Below are positions 23,501-32,555 of a stretch of DNA of 64,000 nucleotides, in pieces. A program made the translations under genes and the position numbers. This DNA is from Undaria pinnatifida. Taxonomy: Eukaryota > Sar > Phaeophyceae > Laminariales > Alariaceae. The number at the start of each line of letters is the position of its first letter. Within the stretch, counting starts at the first letter, position 1. The notes below the pieces were generated by a model. That model searched no databases and was not told where the DNA came from. It saw only the letters and a list, made by a program, of their open reading frames with translations. The DNA is taken from NCBI GenBank assembly GCA_012845835.1, contig JABAKD010000010.1, positions 12,609,973 through 12,673,972 on the forward strand. Reading direction: 5' to 3'.

Positions 23501-26500
23501 TGACCCACCCGAGGAACGGTCGCGATCGCGGTCTTTGGCACCACTAGCGCCGGCACCACGACCAGCCCCCCCTCCCCTGCCGCCGCCGCCGCGGCCGCCG
23601 CGACCACCGACAGGCTCACGGTCCATCGCGAGCATGCTGCGCTTGACAGGCTTTTCGGGCTTGTCGTCGCCCTTGTGTATTTATTTTTTGCCGTCGGCGT
23701 TGCGTTGCGTTGCGTTGCGTTAGGAGGGCGTGAGGGCGGGCGGCGGGGTCCGTTGGGATCAATATTAAAATTAGGCGTCGCGAGGCCTCCATTCGATTCT
23801 ATATATGATACGTGCACACGGCATGATCTTCGCAAGTCAAGTCGAATCAGGTCAAGTCGCCGCGCGGTCGCGTTGGGCATACCGGTACATGAGTGAATGC
23901 CGGTACATGGGCGGATGTAAGCGTACATAGACGCACCGCTCCGCTCGAAGCTTTCCTCCGAGCGAGTCCCAGTCGATGAGACACCAACAGTGTACTTCGC
24001 TGACGAAAAAAAACTACTGCTACGACTATTAATAACTGTAACACGTAACACGTCGTCCACACTACTACAGTAACTGTAACGCATCGAACCCACCGTTCGA
24101 GTCACATCCGGCGCACGACTATCATATACTGGCACACAAGCGGGATACACAAAAAGACCTACCTCTCGCGCGCCGCGTTCACGGCCGCCTTCTCCCTTGC
24201 CGCTCCGCTCACTCTTGCTTTTCCACGCCTTGTCCTTGTCCTTATCCTTGTCCTTATCCTTATCCTTGTCCTTGTCTTTGACCTTGTCTTTGACCTTGTC
24301 TTTGTCCTTGTCTTTGCCCTTCGCCTTGACCTTAGTCTTGACCTTGTCCTTGTCTTTGCCCTTATCCTTACCCTTATCCTTGACCTTGTCCTTGCTCTTG
24401 GGCTTCTCCGCGGCTCCACCACCCACTGGGACATCGGCGGCTACCTTACTCCCCGCCCCCGCGCCTTTTACACCGGGGGCCTTGGCGTCGGTTTTGGAAG
24501 ACTTCGATGACCCAGCTTTGCCCACCGCCTTGCCGTTCTTCTTGTCGCCTGTTTCACGGACGCTCGAGCTCGTCGAACCCTTGCCGTCCGGCTTGCCGGC
24601 TCCATCATCGACGTTGCCGCCGGCAACGCCCGAGCCCTTATCAGCCTTGGAAGACTTAGATGATTTACTCGAAGACTTGTCCTTCTGTTTCTTTCCCGCC
24701 CTCGGCGACGCCGGTTGGGAGCGAGGCTTCACGTCGTCGTCACCACCACCACCACCAGCGGCGGCAGTGGCGGCGTCGGTGGCGGCAGCGGCAGCTTCGG
24801 CTGGGGCGGCGACAGCAGCGTCTTGTCCGTCCACCGCAGGCTTGTCGGAGTTCGCACCGCCCTCGCCACTGCTCGCACCACCGGCATCGGTGTTTTCTGA
24901 GACAGCTTCTGTTCCGTTCTTGCCATCGCCAACCCCTGAGGCCGGCGTTTCGGTAGGCTTCTTGGACCCGTCGCCATCTGTCACCTTCACTTTCTCCTTC
25001 CCGTCATTGCTTTTTCCTCCAGTGTCATCCTGACCCTTCTTCTTCTGCCCCTTCTTCAACACCTTCCCCTTCTTCTGCACCTTCCCTTTCTTCTGCACAG
25101 GCTCCTTCTTCTCAGGGTCCTTCTCCGGCTTCTTCTGCACCGGCTCCTTCTGCTCCTGTTCCTTTTCTTCTTTATCCTTTTCCTCCTCTTCTTCCTCCTC
25201 TTTCTCCAAGTCTAAGGCGCCTTCCACAGGCGGGTCTTTGGGAGCTCTGACGAGTCCCGCGCTACCGCCAGCCACAACTTGCGCCTCTTTGGCAGGCTCG
25301 CCCTCCTGTCCTTCCAGCATCGGGTCACCCCTGCTCATTTCTTCGGCCGATTTACTCTTGACTTCTTCGACCGAACTAACGTTGTCCTCTGCTCCGACCG
25401 AACTACCACTGCCTTGTTCGACTGAACTACACTTGTCCTCTTGTTCAACCGCATTACCCTTGTCCTCTAGTTCGACCGATTTAGCCGTGTCTTTCTCTTC
25501 GACCGGCTTATCATCATCCATCCTTTTGGCCAACACATCCTTGCCCTCCCCTTCGACAGGCTTGTGCCCGTCATCCGTGCCTGTCACAGGTGAAGCCGCG
25601 GCCTCGACATCGGCGGCCGCCGCGACATCACCACCGACCACGCCATCGGCCGAGGCCGAGGCGCAAGCCGTTTCAGGCTCGAGCAGCTCAATGGCGTCAA
25701 CCGCGCTTTCTCTCATGCCCTCTCCACCCGGGGGCACAGCGTCCACGATGGCATCCCCGTCGACAGGCGCAACAGGGTGTCCTCCGTCTTCGTCCACTTC
25801 CATGGCAGACGACGAGGGCTCAGCGCTGCCATCGCCCGCTTTTTCCGCCAGCATGACTCCATCAACGCCGCTCTCTCGCGCTTCGCCCCCGCCGTCTTGG
25901 GCCTCAGTGGTGCCAGCTTCCCCGCTGGGCTCACCGTCAGCATCCACCCCCTCGTTTTTCCCCTCCTTGTTTTCCTCCTCCGCGTCGTTGGCGTCGCCTC
26001 CTCCTCCGAGCGCGCTCCCTTGGTCCGACGTCGCAAGCGCATCTTTCTCGCCCCCCACACCCGCGTCCGTGACAGCTACCGCGTCGCCAGCCTCTGCTAC
26101 CGCCGCCACTGCTGACACTACCTCCATCGGGGCGGCAACCGTCGCTCCAGCATCGACCTCATCGGCAGTAGCTCCAACGATGCCACCCCCGCCACTGACT
26201 CCTGCCGTGCCAACGGCACTGTCAACAGCAACTGCAAAGTCACGGTCAACGTCCATGCCTTCGAGGGACGTCATTCCACCGTCAACCGCAGATCCGCCCT
26301 CCGCGCATTGCTCTGCCCTGCCCGTCTCGCCACCGCCGTCTAACACCTGAGCGGCGGCGGCGACGGCGGCGGAGGCCTCATCGGCCGGAGAAGGACCACC
26401 GTCGGCAGCAACAGTCTCTACCGCAGAACCTGCCACTGTCGATTCCGCTGCGCCATCTACGTCTGCAGTGTCAGTTTCGGCAGCTTCGGACGGGAAACTA

Positions 26501-29500
26501 CCGCTACCCTCGTCTGCTTCCTCCGCTGCTGCCGCCGCCGCCTCAGCCGCCGCCGCCTCAGCCGCCGCCGCCGCCGCCGCCGCCGCCGCTGCAACCGCCG
26601 CTGCCACCGCCGCCTTCGAAGGCCGACCTCGCCTCTTGCCTCCCCTGGTGGCTGCTGGAGAAGACGCGGGTGACAGGGCAGGTGAGGTCGAGTCCGCGCC
26701 CGCGCCCACCGCTGCCGCCGCCCCCCCTCCTCTCCCGCCCTTTCCCTTCCTGCCGACAGATCGAGCCGGACGAACGCCTCCGCCGTCGGCTTCGACTACG
26801 GGGACAGGATGTTCGACTCCCTCTTGCCTCACCGCCGCCGCCGCCCTAGCTCGGCGGGTGAGCCTTGTCGGCGGGCGGGCCGTCGACGCCGAGTGGGGTG
26901 GGAGCGAATCGCCAAGGTCTTGGAGTCCCTCCGCGTCCGAGCCAGTGGTGGCAGTGGGGGCGGCGTTCGTACCAGCAGCGCTTCCGCGGACGGGTTCCTC
27001 CGCCCCGGTCTCAGTTTCCTGAGTGGCAGCTGAACCGTTGTCGTGGTCGAGAACGCCTCCGCCGCCGGGCAGATGGTCGGCGGCCGTGGCCTCCTGGTGC
27101 TGCTCGTCGTGCTGCTTATGCTCCTGCGTGTGCTTCTGCGGTTGTTGCTGCTTCTGCTTCCCGGAGGTGGAGGGGGTTGCCACCGTTGCGGCTCCTGCAC
27201 CCGCTTCGTCGTCGGCAGCCTTATGGGGAGAGGGGAGGGAGAGAGGAGGGGGCAACGGATGTTGGAGAGTCTACCGGAGGTTGTGGGAGGGGGGGGGGGG
27301 GGGGGGGGGGACAACTCGAATTGTTGTATCTGTCCAGTCCTCATGCTATGGACGAAGCCCGGTGATATTTTCACGCAAGGCGGTATGGGTATTTACGAGG
27401 GAGGCGGAGGGGTATAACTAGAATATAGGGCCCAGACAACAGACACAGGCCACCCTCTTGCAGGTCTCTGTACCATAAATAGGCAGGTTCCACAATGGTC
27501 ACTCATTTGCAGTAGAGAAGCTTTTGTATTAATCCCACTAGCCACGCATAGAACTGAGCGCAAAATCCATGGAGCAATTGCATACTCCCCATTGCGTTTC
27601 AAAAAGTCGAAATAAAGTAAAAAAATGAACTTCAAAACTCGAGAAAGAATAAACAAAAGGTAGTCAAAACTGAGCGAACGAGCCGTTGCCACAAAAGCTT
27701 CAACATGGAAAATGCCGATATACGCACGTGCACGTTTGTTAACACGTACCATTTTTATTTTATTTTTTTCGCACACTTCTACTCTCCAGCTTCTGGACAA
27801 ACAAGCCGTGGTCAGGTGTCGTTCCTTCTCCCCCCCGGTTCTTGCCTTCAATTTTTATCGCGCATAGGGTTCAGCAATCCCACTGCTCGTCGATTTTTCA
27901 TCGAGTGTTGCCAACTCGCTCTCGCGTTTTCCGCAAGTCAATTTGTGCGCAAGAAAAAGTCCACGAATTTACACGAGTATGCAGTCGGGGGGGACCCGAA
28001 CTCACGAAACTGGCCCATACCAGGCTCGAGGATAACCTGATACGCCACCGCGGCGACCGGTTACCATACCATCATATGGCAAGTTGTTCGTACACTACAG
28101 TACGCGACAGCACTTACGAATTTGGCAGTCAAGAATTTCAGGTTCGAGTATCAGACGAATATAAGAACATGGCCCATTTTGTATTAAAAATAGTGGGGGA
28201 CACACCCTGCCTTGCATGAGGATTTCAGCCTGCGACAGAATTAAGAGATTCTTGACCTGTGTCGCATACCGTCCACGATTATTTTGCCCCTGTTCCGCCC
28301 AAATCACAATGACAACACACCCACCCGCAGCTCTTAGAGCTACAGCAATAATAGCATGTTGCCGTCGAGCATTCATCACAAGAACAGAAATGCCACCAAT
28401 CACAGCACACTCAGACCTCAAAGCATCAAAGCACACGTAGTGCGAAGCTGCTGCGTGACAATGCATTCAAGTATGGTACGAGTAGTCAGAGTTGGCGAGC
28501 TCAGGTACTAGTATCATCATGGTGTTTATGTCGTCGAACATTTACCGCTCGCTTTTCCCCCCAAATTTTCAATGTGTCCCCTTGTTTTAGACAAACGAGT
28601 GCGAGGGCGGTTTAGGTTACCAGTGGTGCGTACAGCAGTACACGTTATTTACGCATTTATCTGCTTCACATGTACAGAAGTACACGTCCATTTACGCATA
28701 CATCTGCTTCCGCTCAAATCACACAACAAGCTCACCCAGCTCCTGAGCTAGCATGTTTTGTCATAGCACAGCACAGCACAGCGCAATCAACACAGCACAA
28801 CTGAGCAAATCACGTAGCACGTGCCCATCATAGAGCAACACTGCAAGCAAAAGCAGACAGGGTTTTGCCGACACCCACCATGTCGTTAAGCATCTTCTAC
28901 AGCTCGCTGCGTTTTCAAGGCGAAAGAATGCTTCGTTATCTGCCCACCCAAAAATGCATACCATCACAGGCAGCAATGCATTAACAATAGCTGGTGATGC
29001 GCGATAGACACGCCTTTATTTCGAACTCGCTAAAAGATACAATACTACTGTTCTCTCCGCGTCGTTTCTCATTCGTACTGATGAATGGGATTCATGCGTG
29101 AATGCCATGTACGGGTCACTTGCCTCGAGCGTGGAGCTCTTCGCATTTGCAAGTCGTAAGTTGCTCCACATCCACGGAGCTATGTCCGCTTCACGTTTAT
29201 TCCATTTGAGCTATATACGTAGCGTAGCTTTTACGTCGTGCGGAGGAGGCAAAGGGGGAGGGCGGGGGGTGCCGCCCGCCGAGCGAAAAGTATTTTGCAC
29301 ATACGATCACATCGTTTCATACGTTGGTAGACTACAGCAGTACACGGTTACCGTTTATGACAGCGTATAACACCCCCCACAACACCCCCCCCTGGGATGA
29401 AATGCTGAGCCGGTTTCCTCCGAAACCAGCGCGGCACGAATAACAACGGTGGCGGCTTTGGGAGGATGTCGTCCAGATCTTTCCATAGAAGACGTGTCGC

Positions 29501-32500
29501 TCGGCGTTTAGACTCTACCGGTCGTCGAGAAATCGGCATACGAAACGCGTCCGAGGGGGTGTGCTATACACCGTCACACACGGTATATTGCACCTGTTTC
29601 GTCTGCCCAAATCACAATACAAACACACCCATCCACAGCATGCACCAGTGTGGACCTGGCACATCGTAGGCTGACTTCCGATTTCACTTTTATATGTTTC
29701 TGGAGGAGGCATGAATTGCGTCAGCTGTGATGTATGCGTGTACCACTTTTGGTTTGTGTTTTTCCCTGGGGCATTCCTCAGCTCCAGAGTGACTGGAGCC
29801 TGTCCTGTGACCACGGACTTGATTATGCGAGTTAATGTGAGAACAACAACACAGCTTTTAGAGCTACAGCAGAAGCAGCATGTTGCCGTCGAGCATATGT
29901 ATCACAAGGGCAGAACAGTGTAGTACACAGCACACTCAGTCCTTAAAGCATCACATTATGCAAGGTATTATGTACCGGTTTGTACGTGTACTGCTGTGCA
30001 ATCGTCATTTTGCTTTCTTCATTGATTGTCCTCTCTCGGTCCTCTCGTGTGTTTTTTTCGCAAATTACAACTCTACTTCCGATCAGAACGTGGCATCGCC
30101 AGCCAACACACCGCACACCACAGGGCAATCAGCTCTGCACAAGTGGCTCTTGGCATTATTAAATCGCTGGTTGCACCAATCATGGGCCCCTTTTGTCTGC
30201 CCCCTTCGCTTTTTGTTGTATATCTCCTTGCGCGAGCGTAGCGGGCGGCGTTTTTTATACGATACTCCTAACAGCGCTCCCACGTACTGCCTCTACTGCC
30301 GCCCTGTGAAAAGCGCGACGACAGAAAACAGGTCGGAATGGAACACCCAGCGGAGGCGAGTTCTGCGCTGTGTGCGTGGATCGGAGCAAAAGAACAAAAA
30401 ATAAAAGTGTTTTGTGTGTTCGTTTCGCGTGTTCCGTGATGCAAACACACATGGCGCGGCGATGTGATGAAATTAGATTCGCGTCAGATTCACGTCAAGG
30501 CGGTGGAACGTTTCATGACGAGGTGGCCCAGGGGCGAGGTGGAAAAGGGCTGGCTACGGCATGCAAACGAGGACGCCAAGAAGGGCGAGAAGGAGAAGGT
30601 ACATAGGGTGCGGGGGGCGGGGAGGGCAGCCGAACTGATACCGCTGTCGATGAAAGCAGAAAAGAACTGGCCGATCGTCTAGCAAGGCGCCAATGTGACC
30701 TAACATATGGAACCTGTGTTATGTCATATTATCTATTTGCTACCCCGGAAAGAGTGCTACGTTTTCTTCTGTGCGGCCTGTTTTCGGCTGTTTTGACTTT
30801 TTTATTTTTGGTTGGGGCGACAGCGGCAGCACTGAATTCGGAGGCCGCTGAACACGGGAATAGGAAGTAGTTGGCAGACCGTGTGGCTAGCAAGCAGGCT
30901 TATCTAGGTAACAGAGTGCTGGAAAACCATGCTGCTCACGCTTCACCTCTGTGGTCTGCGGTACGAGAACGAGCAATTTGGTTTTCGCTTGGTTTTTATT
31001 TTTCACTCTTTCTTTCGTTCAGCCGCTATCTGCCTCTCCTTTCCTTCCTTCTTCGCGTTGATAGTGATCCACCACACTCGTCCAACGCCTACGCGGCACA
31101 CGAGAGAGAGGACATCCACGAGAGAGGGTTCATTTGTATCGTTTTTCTCCTTGCGTATTTCTTTCATTACTTTGTTTAATGTCCCGTTCCAGCAGTCCTC
31201 CTGTTTTTCTCCGTCTTTATCTTATCCCAATGATTGTAGTTTCTGCTGTGGGATGTTTTTCGCTCTGTTACACGTACCCGGTACGCTGACATTGGACATT
31301 TCATTTGGTTTCCCCTGTTCATTTGCGATCATTTGTGAATGAACTGCTGTAGGGTGTCCTACTGATGTTGGGTGGAAAGAACCGGTTGAAAATGAAGACA
31401 ACAACAACCCCCCCTGCTGGCGAGTTAGTCATGTTGCTTCGTTTTCTTTTTGCCTCGTTTTTTCCAGTCTTGAGTTTTGGTTCTCCCTTTCCCGTCTATT
31501 ATTTGGTTTCCATGGTGGCATGCGGTGCACAGGTACTGCCTGTACCTGGTGGTCGGTTTCAGCTGCGAGTCTATTAACGCCTTTACAACTGGAAACCCGT
31601 TTGGGGGGATTTATAGAAGACAAAATACTTGGAATTAGTACAGCGAGGGTCTTGGGGCTCTAAATGGTTACCTGTGTACCAGTAAGGGCCTGATACGTAC
31701 GCTGGTACGCTGACTTCCGACTCCACATTTTTTGCAAATTGTCTCTTGTTGCGGCGGTGTACGGCTTGCTCCAGCAAAGCTACCAGGTATGATGTACGCG
31801 TACGAGTACGACCACTTTTGGTATGTTTTCTTATTCCTTGGGGTTTTTGCCACCCCAGAGTCCAAAGTGGCTGGAGCCTGTTCTGTGCCCACGAACTCGA
31901 CTATGCGAGTTAGTGCGAGAACAACAACAACAACAACAACAGCAACTATCAGCTGTCCCGCTGTTTCCCTTCCAATGCAAGTTGACGAAAACTAGAAGGG
32001 TGCCAGAGGCCAGAGGCAAAGAGTTCAGGGTCCAACGCAGGATACACATCGTTGCAACCAAAAGGCCCAACCTAAGGGTCATGACAGCAGTCGAAAAAGG
32101 TTACGGCGTACAGAAGTTGTCATGAGAACAGGCCTGTCGGGCCCCATACCAAAGCATTTCAATGCAAAATAATCGAAAATGCTTGCATTACTGCTGTAAA
32201 ACAATGGCAACACAAACAACCCGCGCAAAGACTGGTATTTTGAAACATCCTCCCAACTCCCAACAGGGAGCGCGGGGCACACGGGAAGGGGGAATGCATG
32301 GGGAAAGTTGCGGATCGAGCAGGCGAAAAAAAATGGGCAAAGACTGAAGAGAGAGTGGGTCCATTACCTTGTTGCCCTGTCCCTGCCCACCCACCATACG
32401 ATTGGTGCACTCACCGATGGGATCTTGGCGCATCCGGCATACTGCCCGTCTTTGGCGAGCTCGTTCCCTCCAGTCACCTCGCCCGCACTGGCGTCATGGG

Positions 32501-32555
32501 AGGAGCTGCCGCACGCGCCGTCCACATCGTTCACGGGGAGGACTTCCGGGTCCAT
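4799..32555 (-). CDS. Giant low-complexity RGG/RS/polyQ protein, 9 exons, function unknown
   Basis: Exons in coding order: 32555-32415, 27219-24163, 23671-23303, 22978-21293, 20760-20671, 20418-20290, 12207-10752, 9364-6866, 5104-4799, ending TGA. All eight introns are phase 0, and the joined frame is open for about 3243 codons except for one base in a 17-G run at 10818-10834. The protein moves from Ala/Glu/Ser-rich acidic sequence with an AT-hook-like KRRGRPSK, to KDKDK repeats, RGG and Arg-Asp/Arg-Ser stretches, Gly/Pro-rich sequence, polyglutamine, a 22-residue tandem repeat and a Q/P-rich C-terminus. I recognise no folded domain. Composition suggests a nuclear or cytoplasmic RNA-associated protein, possibly of condensates; that is inference. 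The first exon and the last acceptor are the least certain parts, and the 8.1 kb intron could hide further exons or mean two genes. Confidence 0.75.
5105..6865. other. Last intron of the giant gene, no recognised content
   Basis: A + strand frame at 5291-5734 (147 codons) and a - strand frame at 5317-5661 overlap; neither has a start context, splice partner or recognisable motif. I see no other gene or clear repeat. Confidence 0.35.
6866..9364 (-). CDS. Exon 8 of the giant gene: 22-residue tandem repeats and long polyQ
   Basis: 833 codons between a TTTACAG acceptor and a CAG|GTGAGG donor, phase 0. It starts [20 protein letters not shown]; the ATG at 9268 is internal. About eight 66-base units (8425-8990) encode the repeat [20 protein letters not shown]. 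Next come Ser/Gly/Ala sequence, a polyQ block of roughly 75 residues (7617-7840) with scattered Pro, and a Q/S/A/P-rich end finishing QQQQQYLQ. The + strand poly-Leu frame at 7535-8095 is a shadow of the CAG tract. Confidence 0.88.
7617..7840. repeat. CAG/CAA polyglutamine tract in the giant gene
   Basis: On the - strand this reads as CAG/CAA runs broken by CCG or CCA, giving polyQ with single prolines. The longest pure CAG stretch is about eight codons. Similar tracts occur at 11255-11405 and 4900-5010 in other exons of the same gene. Confidence 0.9.
8425..8990. repeat. 66-base coding minisatellite, about eight units
   Basis: Units recur every 66 bases (cores near 8470, 8536, 8602, 8668, 8734, 8800, 8866). 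Each contains CCTCCATCGCGAGTGGGGGC-like sequence on the + strand and encodes a 22-residue Arg/Gly/Ser/Pro repeat on the - strand. The length is a multiple of three, so copy-number change keeps the frame. Confidence 0.85.
10752..12207 (-). CDS. Exon 7 of the giant gene: Gly/Pro-rich and polyQ, frame broken in a 17-G run
   Basis: Starts after CCTAGCAG with [20 protein letters not shown], then long GGPPG collagen-like runs (11500-11770), a polyQ/PHQQQ block (about 11255-11405), more RGG and GQGQGQ, and [11 protein letters not shown]. In the sequence as given the frame then meets a stop at 10804-10806. Removing one G from the 17-G run at 10818-10834 restores a frame that continues [20 protein letters not shown] to a perfect GAG|GTGAGT donor in phase 0. 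A homopolymer sequencing error is the simplest reading; a real frameshift allele is the alternative. Confidence 0.78.
13715..14699. mobile_element. Non-autonomous DNA transposon with pogo/Tc1-type termini, TA-flanked
   Basis: The ends are inverted repeats of about 25 bases: CAGTCAAACCCCGCTTAAAG... at 13715 and its reverse complement ending GGGGTTTGACTG at 14699. TA sits on both outer sides (13713-13714 and 14700-14701). GTCTTTAA-CGGGG motifs recur just inside each end. The 985-base interior has no transposase; it holds a (CAG)11 run (14490-14523). The CAGT...AACC start and TA duplication are typical of pogo/Tigger-like Tc1/mariner elements. It lies in the 8.1 kb intron of the giant gene. Confidence 0.8.
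15869..16586. mobile_element. TA-flanked inverted-repeat element with internal foldback
   Basis: Left end CAAGCTGGGCTGGCCAAAA (15869) and right end TTTTGGCCGGCCCAGCTTG (to 16586) are inverted copies with one mismatch. TA lies at 15867-15868 and 16587-16588. Inside, 16290-16370 and 16450-16530 form a second imperfect palindrome around CACCAAAACAGTACTTGGCG. There is no coding capacity over the 718 bases. This is the layout of a MITE derived from a TA-targeting DNA transposon. Confidence 0.7.
16950..17195. repeat. Two-unit tandem repeat of about 120 bases
   Basis: Units at 16958-17070 and 17081-17187 share CGTCAATA, CGTACA, CGTACATGGAACGATA, GCATGC and GTGCGCTAC in the same order. They follow the 15.9-16.6 kb element. 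Confidence 0.7.
17560..18540. repeat. Diverged tandem units of several hundred bases
   Basis: AGCCGATGGA, GTGCGACGTAAAACGTGGTG (18025) versus CTTGCGACGTGAAACATGGC (18472), and GAGCTTTTCGAAAGTGTG (18105) versus GAGCTTTTCGAATGTGTG (18514) mark at least two old copies, with a third partial one from 17560. Small frames here are repeat-derived. Confidence 0.5.
19295..20055. repeat. GTAG tetranucleotide array
   Basis: Roughly 750 bases of (GTAG)n, near-perfect between 19505 and 19715 and degenerate on both sides (GGTC, GGTG, GCAG variants). It decays gradually to AGGTAGACA-type sequence on the right. The long TYLPTYLP frames on the - strand are translations of this array, not genes. It lies in the large intron of the giant gene. 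Confidence 0.95.
20290..20418 (-). CDS. Exon 6 of the giant gene (43 codons, Q-rich)
   Basis: Acceptor CGCGCAG, donor GTGAGA, phase 0. Encodes [20 protein letters not shown], then Arg/Ser/Pro and a run of six Gln. The style matches the exons on both sides. Confidence 0.75.
20671..20760 (-). CDS. Exon 5 of the giant gene (30 codons)
   Basis: Begins after GTGACAG with [20 protein letters not shown] and ends VRDQ before GTCGGT. Tyr/Asp/Gly-rich, phase 0. The donor is weak; the frame stays open for about 50 more codons, so the exon end is less sure than its start. Confidence 0.65.
21293..22978 (-). CDS. Exon 4 of the giant gene: RS and RGG repeats
   Basis: 562 codons between a CCTCACAG acceptor and a GTGAGA donor. 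It begins [20 protein letters not shown], then carries Asp/Arg dipeptides and dozens of RGG/GGRG units, with short non-repetitive islands such as [35 protein letters not shown] and [19 protein letters not shown] boxes of this kind usually bind RNA or G-rich structures and are arginine-methylated in other proteins. The 602-residue + strand frame over the same DNA is a shadow. Confidence 0.88.
23303..23671 (-). CDS. Exon 3 of the giant gene: RGG and Arg/Asp-rich
   Basis: Starts after ACACAAG with [20 protein letters not shown], passes through a Gly/Arg block ([14 protein letters not shown]) and [11 protein letters not shown], and ends PRDQR before GTGAGT. Length 123 codons, phase 0 at both ends. 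[11 protein letters not shown] is the only segment that looks like ordinary helix. Confidence 0.85.
24163..27219 (-). CDS. Exon 2 of the giant gene: Ala/Glu-rich, AT-hook-like and Lys/Asp-repeat region
   Basis: This exon has 1019 codons with no stop, flanked by a pyrimidine-rich tract ending ATAAG on one side and a GTAGGT donor on the other. It begins [20 protein letters not shown] and continues through Q/H-rich, polyalanine, and acidic Asp/Glu/Val/Ala stretches, with VEEKD and SVEQ-type short repeats. It contains [10 protein letters not shown], an AT-hook-like core. It ends with many KDKDK, KVKDK and KGKDK units. The long + strand frames here (for example 25238-26350) are mirror shadows of the Ser/Pro/Thr type expected from this composition. 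Confidence 0.85.
27995..28075 (-). repeat. tRNA-like, SINE-type promoter sequence
   Basis: On the - strand GCCGCGGTGGCGTATCAGG resembles an A box and GAGTTCGGGTCCC a B box. Acceptor-stem pairing is absent. Probably a tRNA-derived repeat. Confidence 0.4.
29590..29870. repeat. Dispersed repeat family A, copy 1
   Basis: Shares with 31700-31950 (same orientation) and 61020-61300 (inverted) an ordered set of blocks: GCTGACTTCCGA, GTACCACTTTTGGT, CCCAGGGGCATTCC-like, AGTGACTGGAGCCTGTCCTG, ATGCGAGTTAATGTGAGAAC and a CAACAA tail. No coding capacity. Confidence 0.75.
30464..30600 (+). other. Isolated coding-like segment inside intron 1 of the giant gene
   Basis: A + strand frame reads [20 protein letters not shown] and [15 protein letters not shown] and stops at a donor-like AAG|GTACAT. 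Its composition resembles a charged helical exon more than the surrounding repeats. No partner exon was found, so it may be a relic or chance. Confidence 0.2.
31573..31675. repeat. Dispersed repeat family B; second copy at 62632-62735
   Basis: Both copies have TTAACGCCTT, ACAACTGGAAA (ACAGCTGGAAA in the second), then CTTGGAATTAGTACG-like sequence and GGGCCTCTAAA-like sequence in the same order. The second copy is in UPF2 intron 23. Confidence 0.75.
31700..31950. repeat. Dispersed repeat family A, copy 2
   Basis: Same ordered blocks as the copy at 29590-29870, ending in a pure (CAA)n run at 31920-31941. The CAA tail suggests a retroposon-like 3' end. Confidence 0.75.
32415..32555 (-). CDS. 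Candidate first exon of the - strand giant gene
   Basis: An ATG at 32555 is directly preceded in frame by TGA CCC, so the frame cannot extend upstream. It opens a 47-codon frame starting [20 protein letters not shown] and ending AKIPS before a GTGAGT donor in phase 0. The next exon also starts in phase 0 after a pyrimidine-rich tract. The exon is GC-rich inside an AT-richer surround. The link across a 5.2 kb intron is inferred only from phase, donor quality and the absence of an ATG at the start of the following exon. Confidence 0.55.

Larger units (their letters stand above)
27220..32414. other. 5.2 kb intron 1 of the giant gene
   Basis: Contains a 22-G run at 27289-27310 next to the exon 2 acceptor, tRNA-like and family A and B repeats, and CAGCACAGCACAGC-type sequence near 28768-28800. 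No second gene is evident apart from the isolated coding-like segment at 30464. Confidence 0.5.

Noticed and set aside
25238-26350. 370-codon Ser/Pro/Thr-rich + strand frame
   Set aside because: Shadow of the Ala/Glu/Asp-rich exon 2 of the giant gene.
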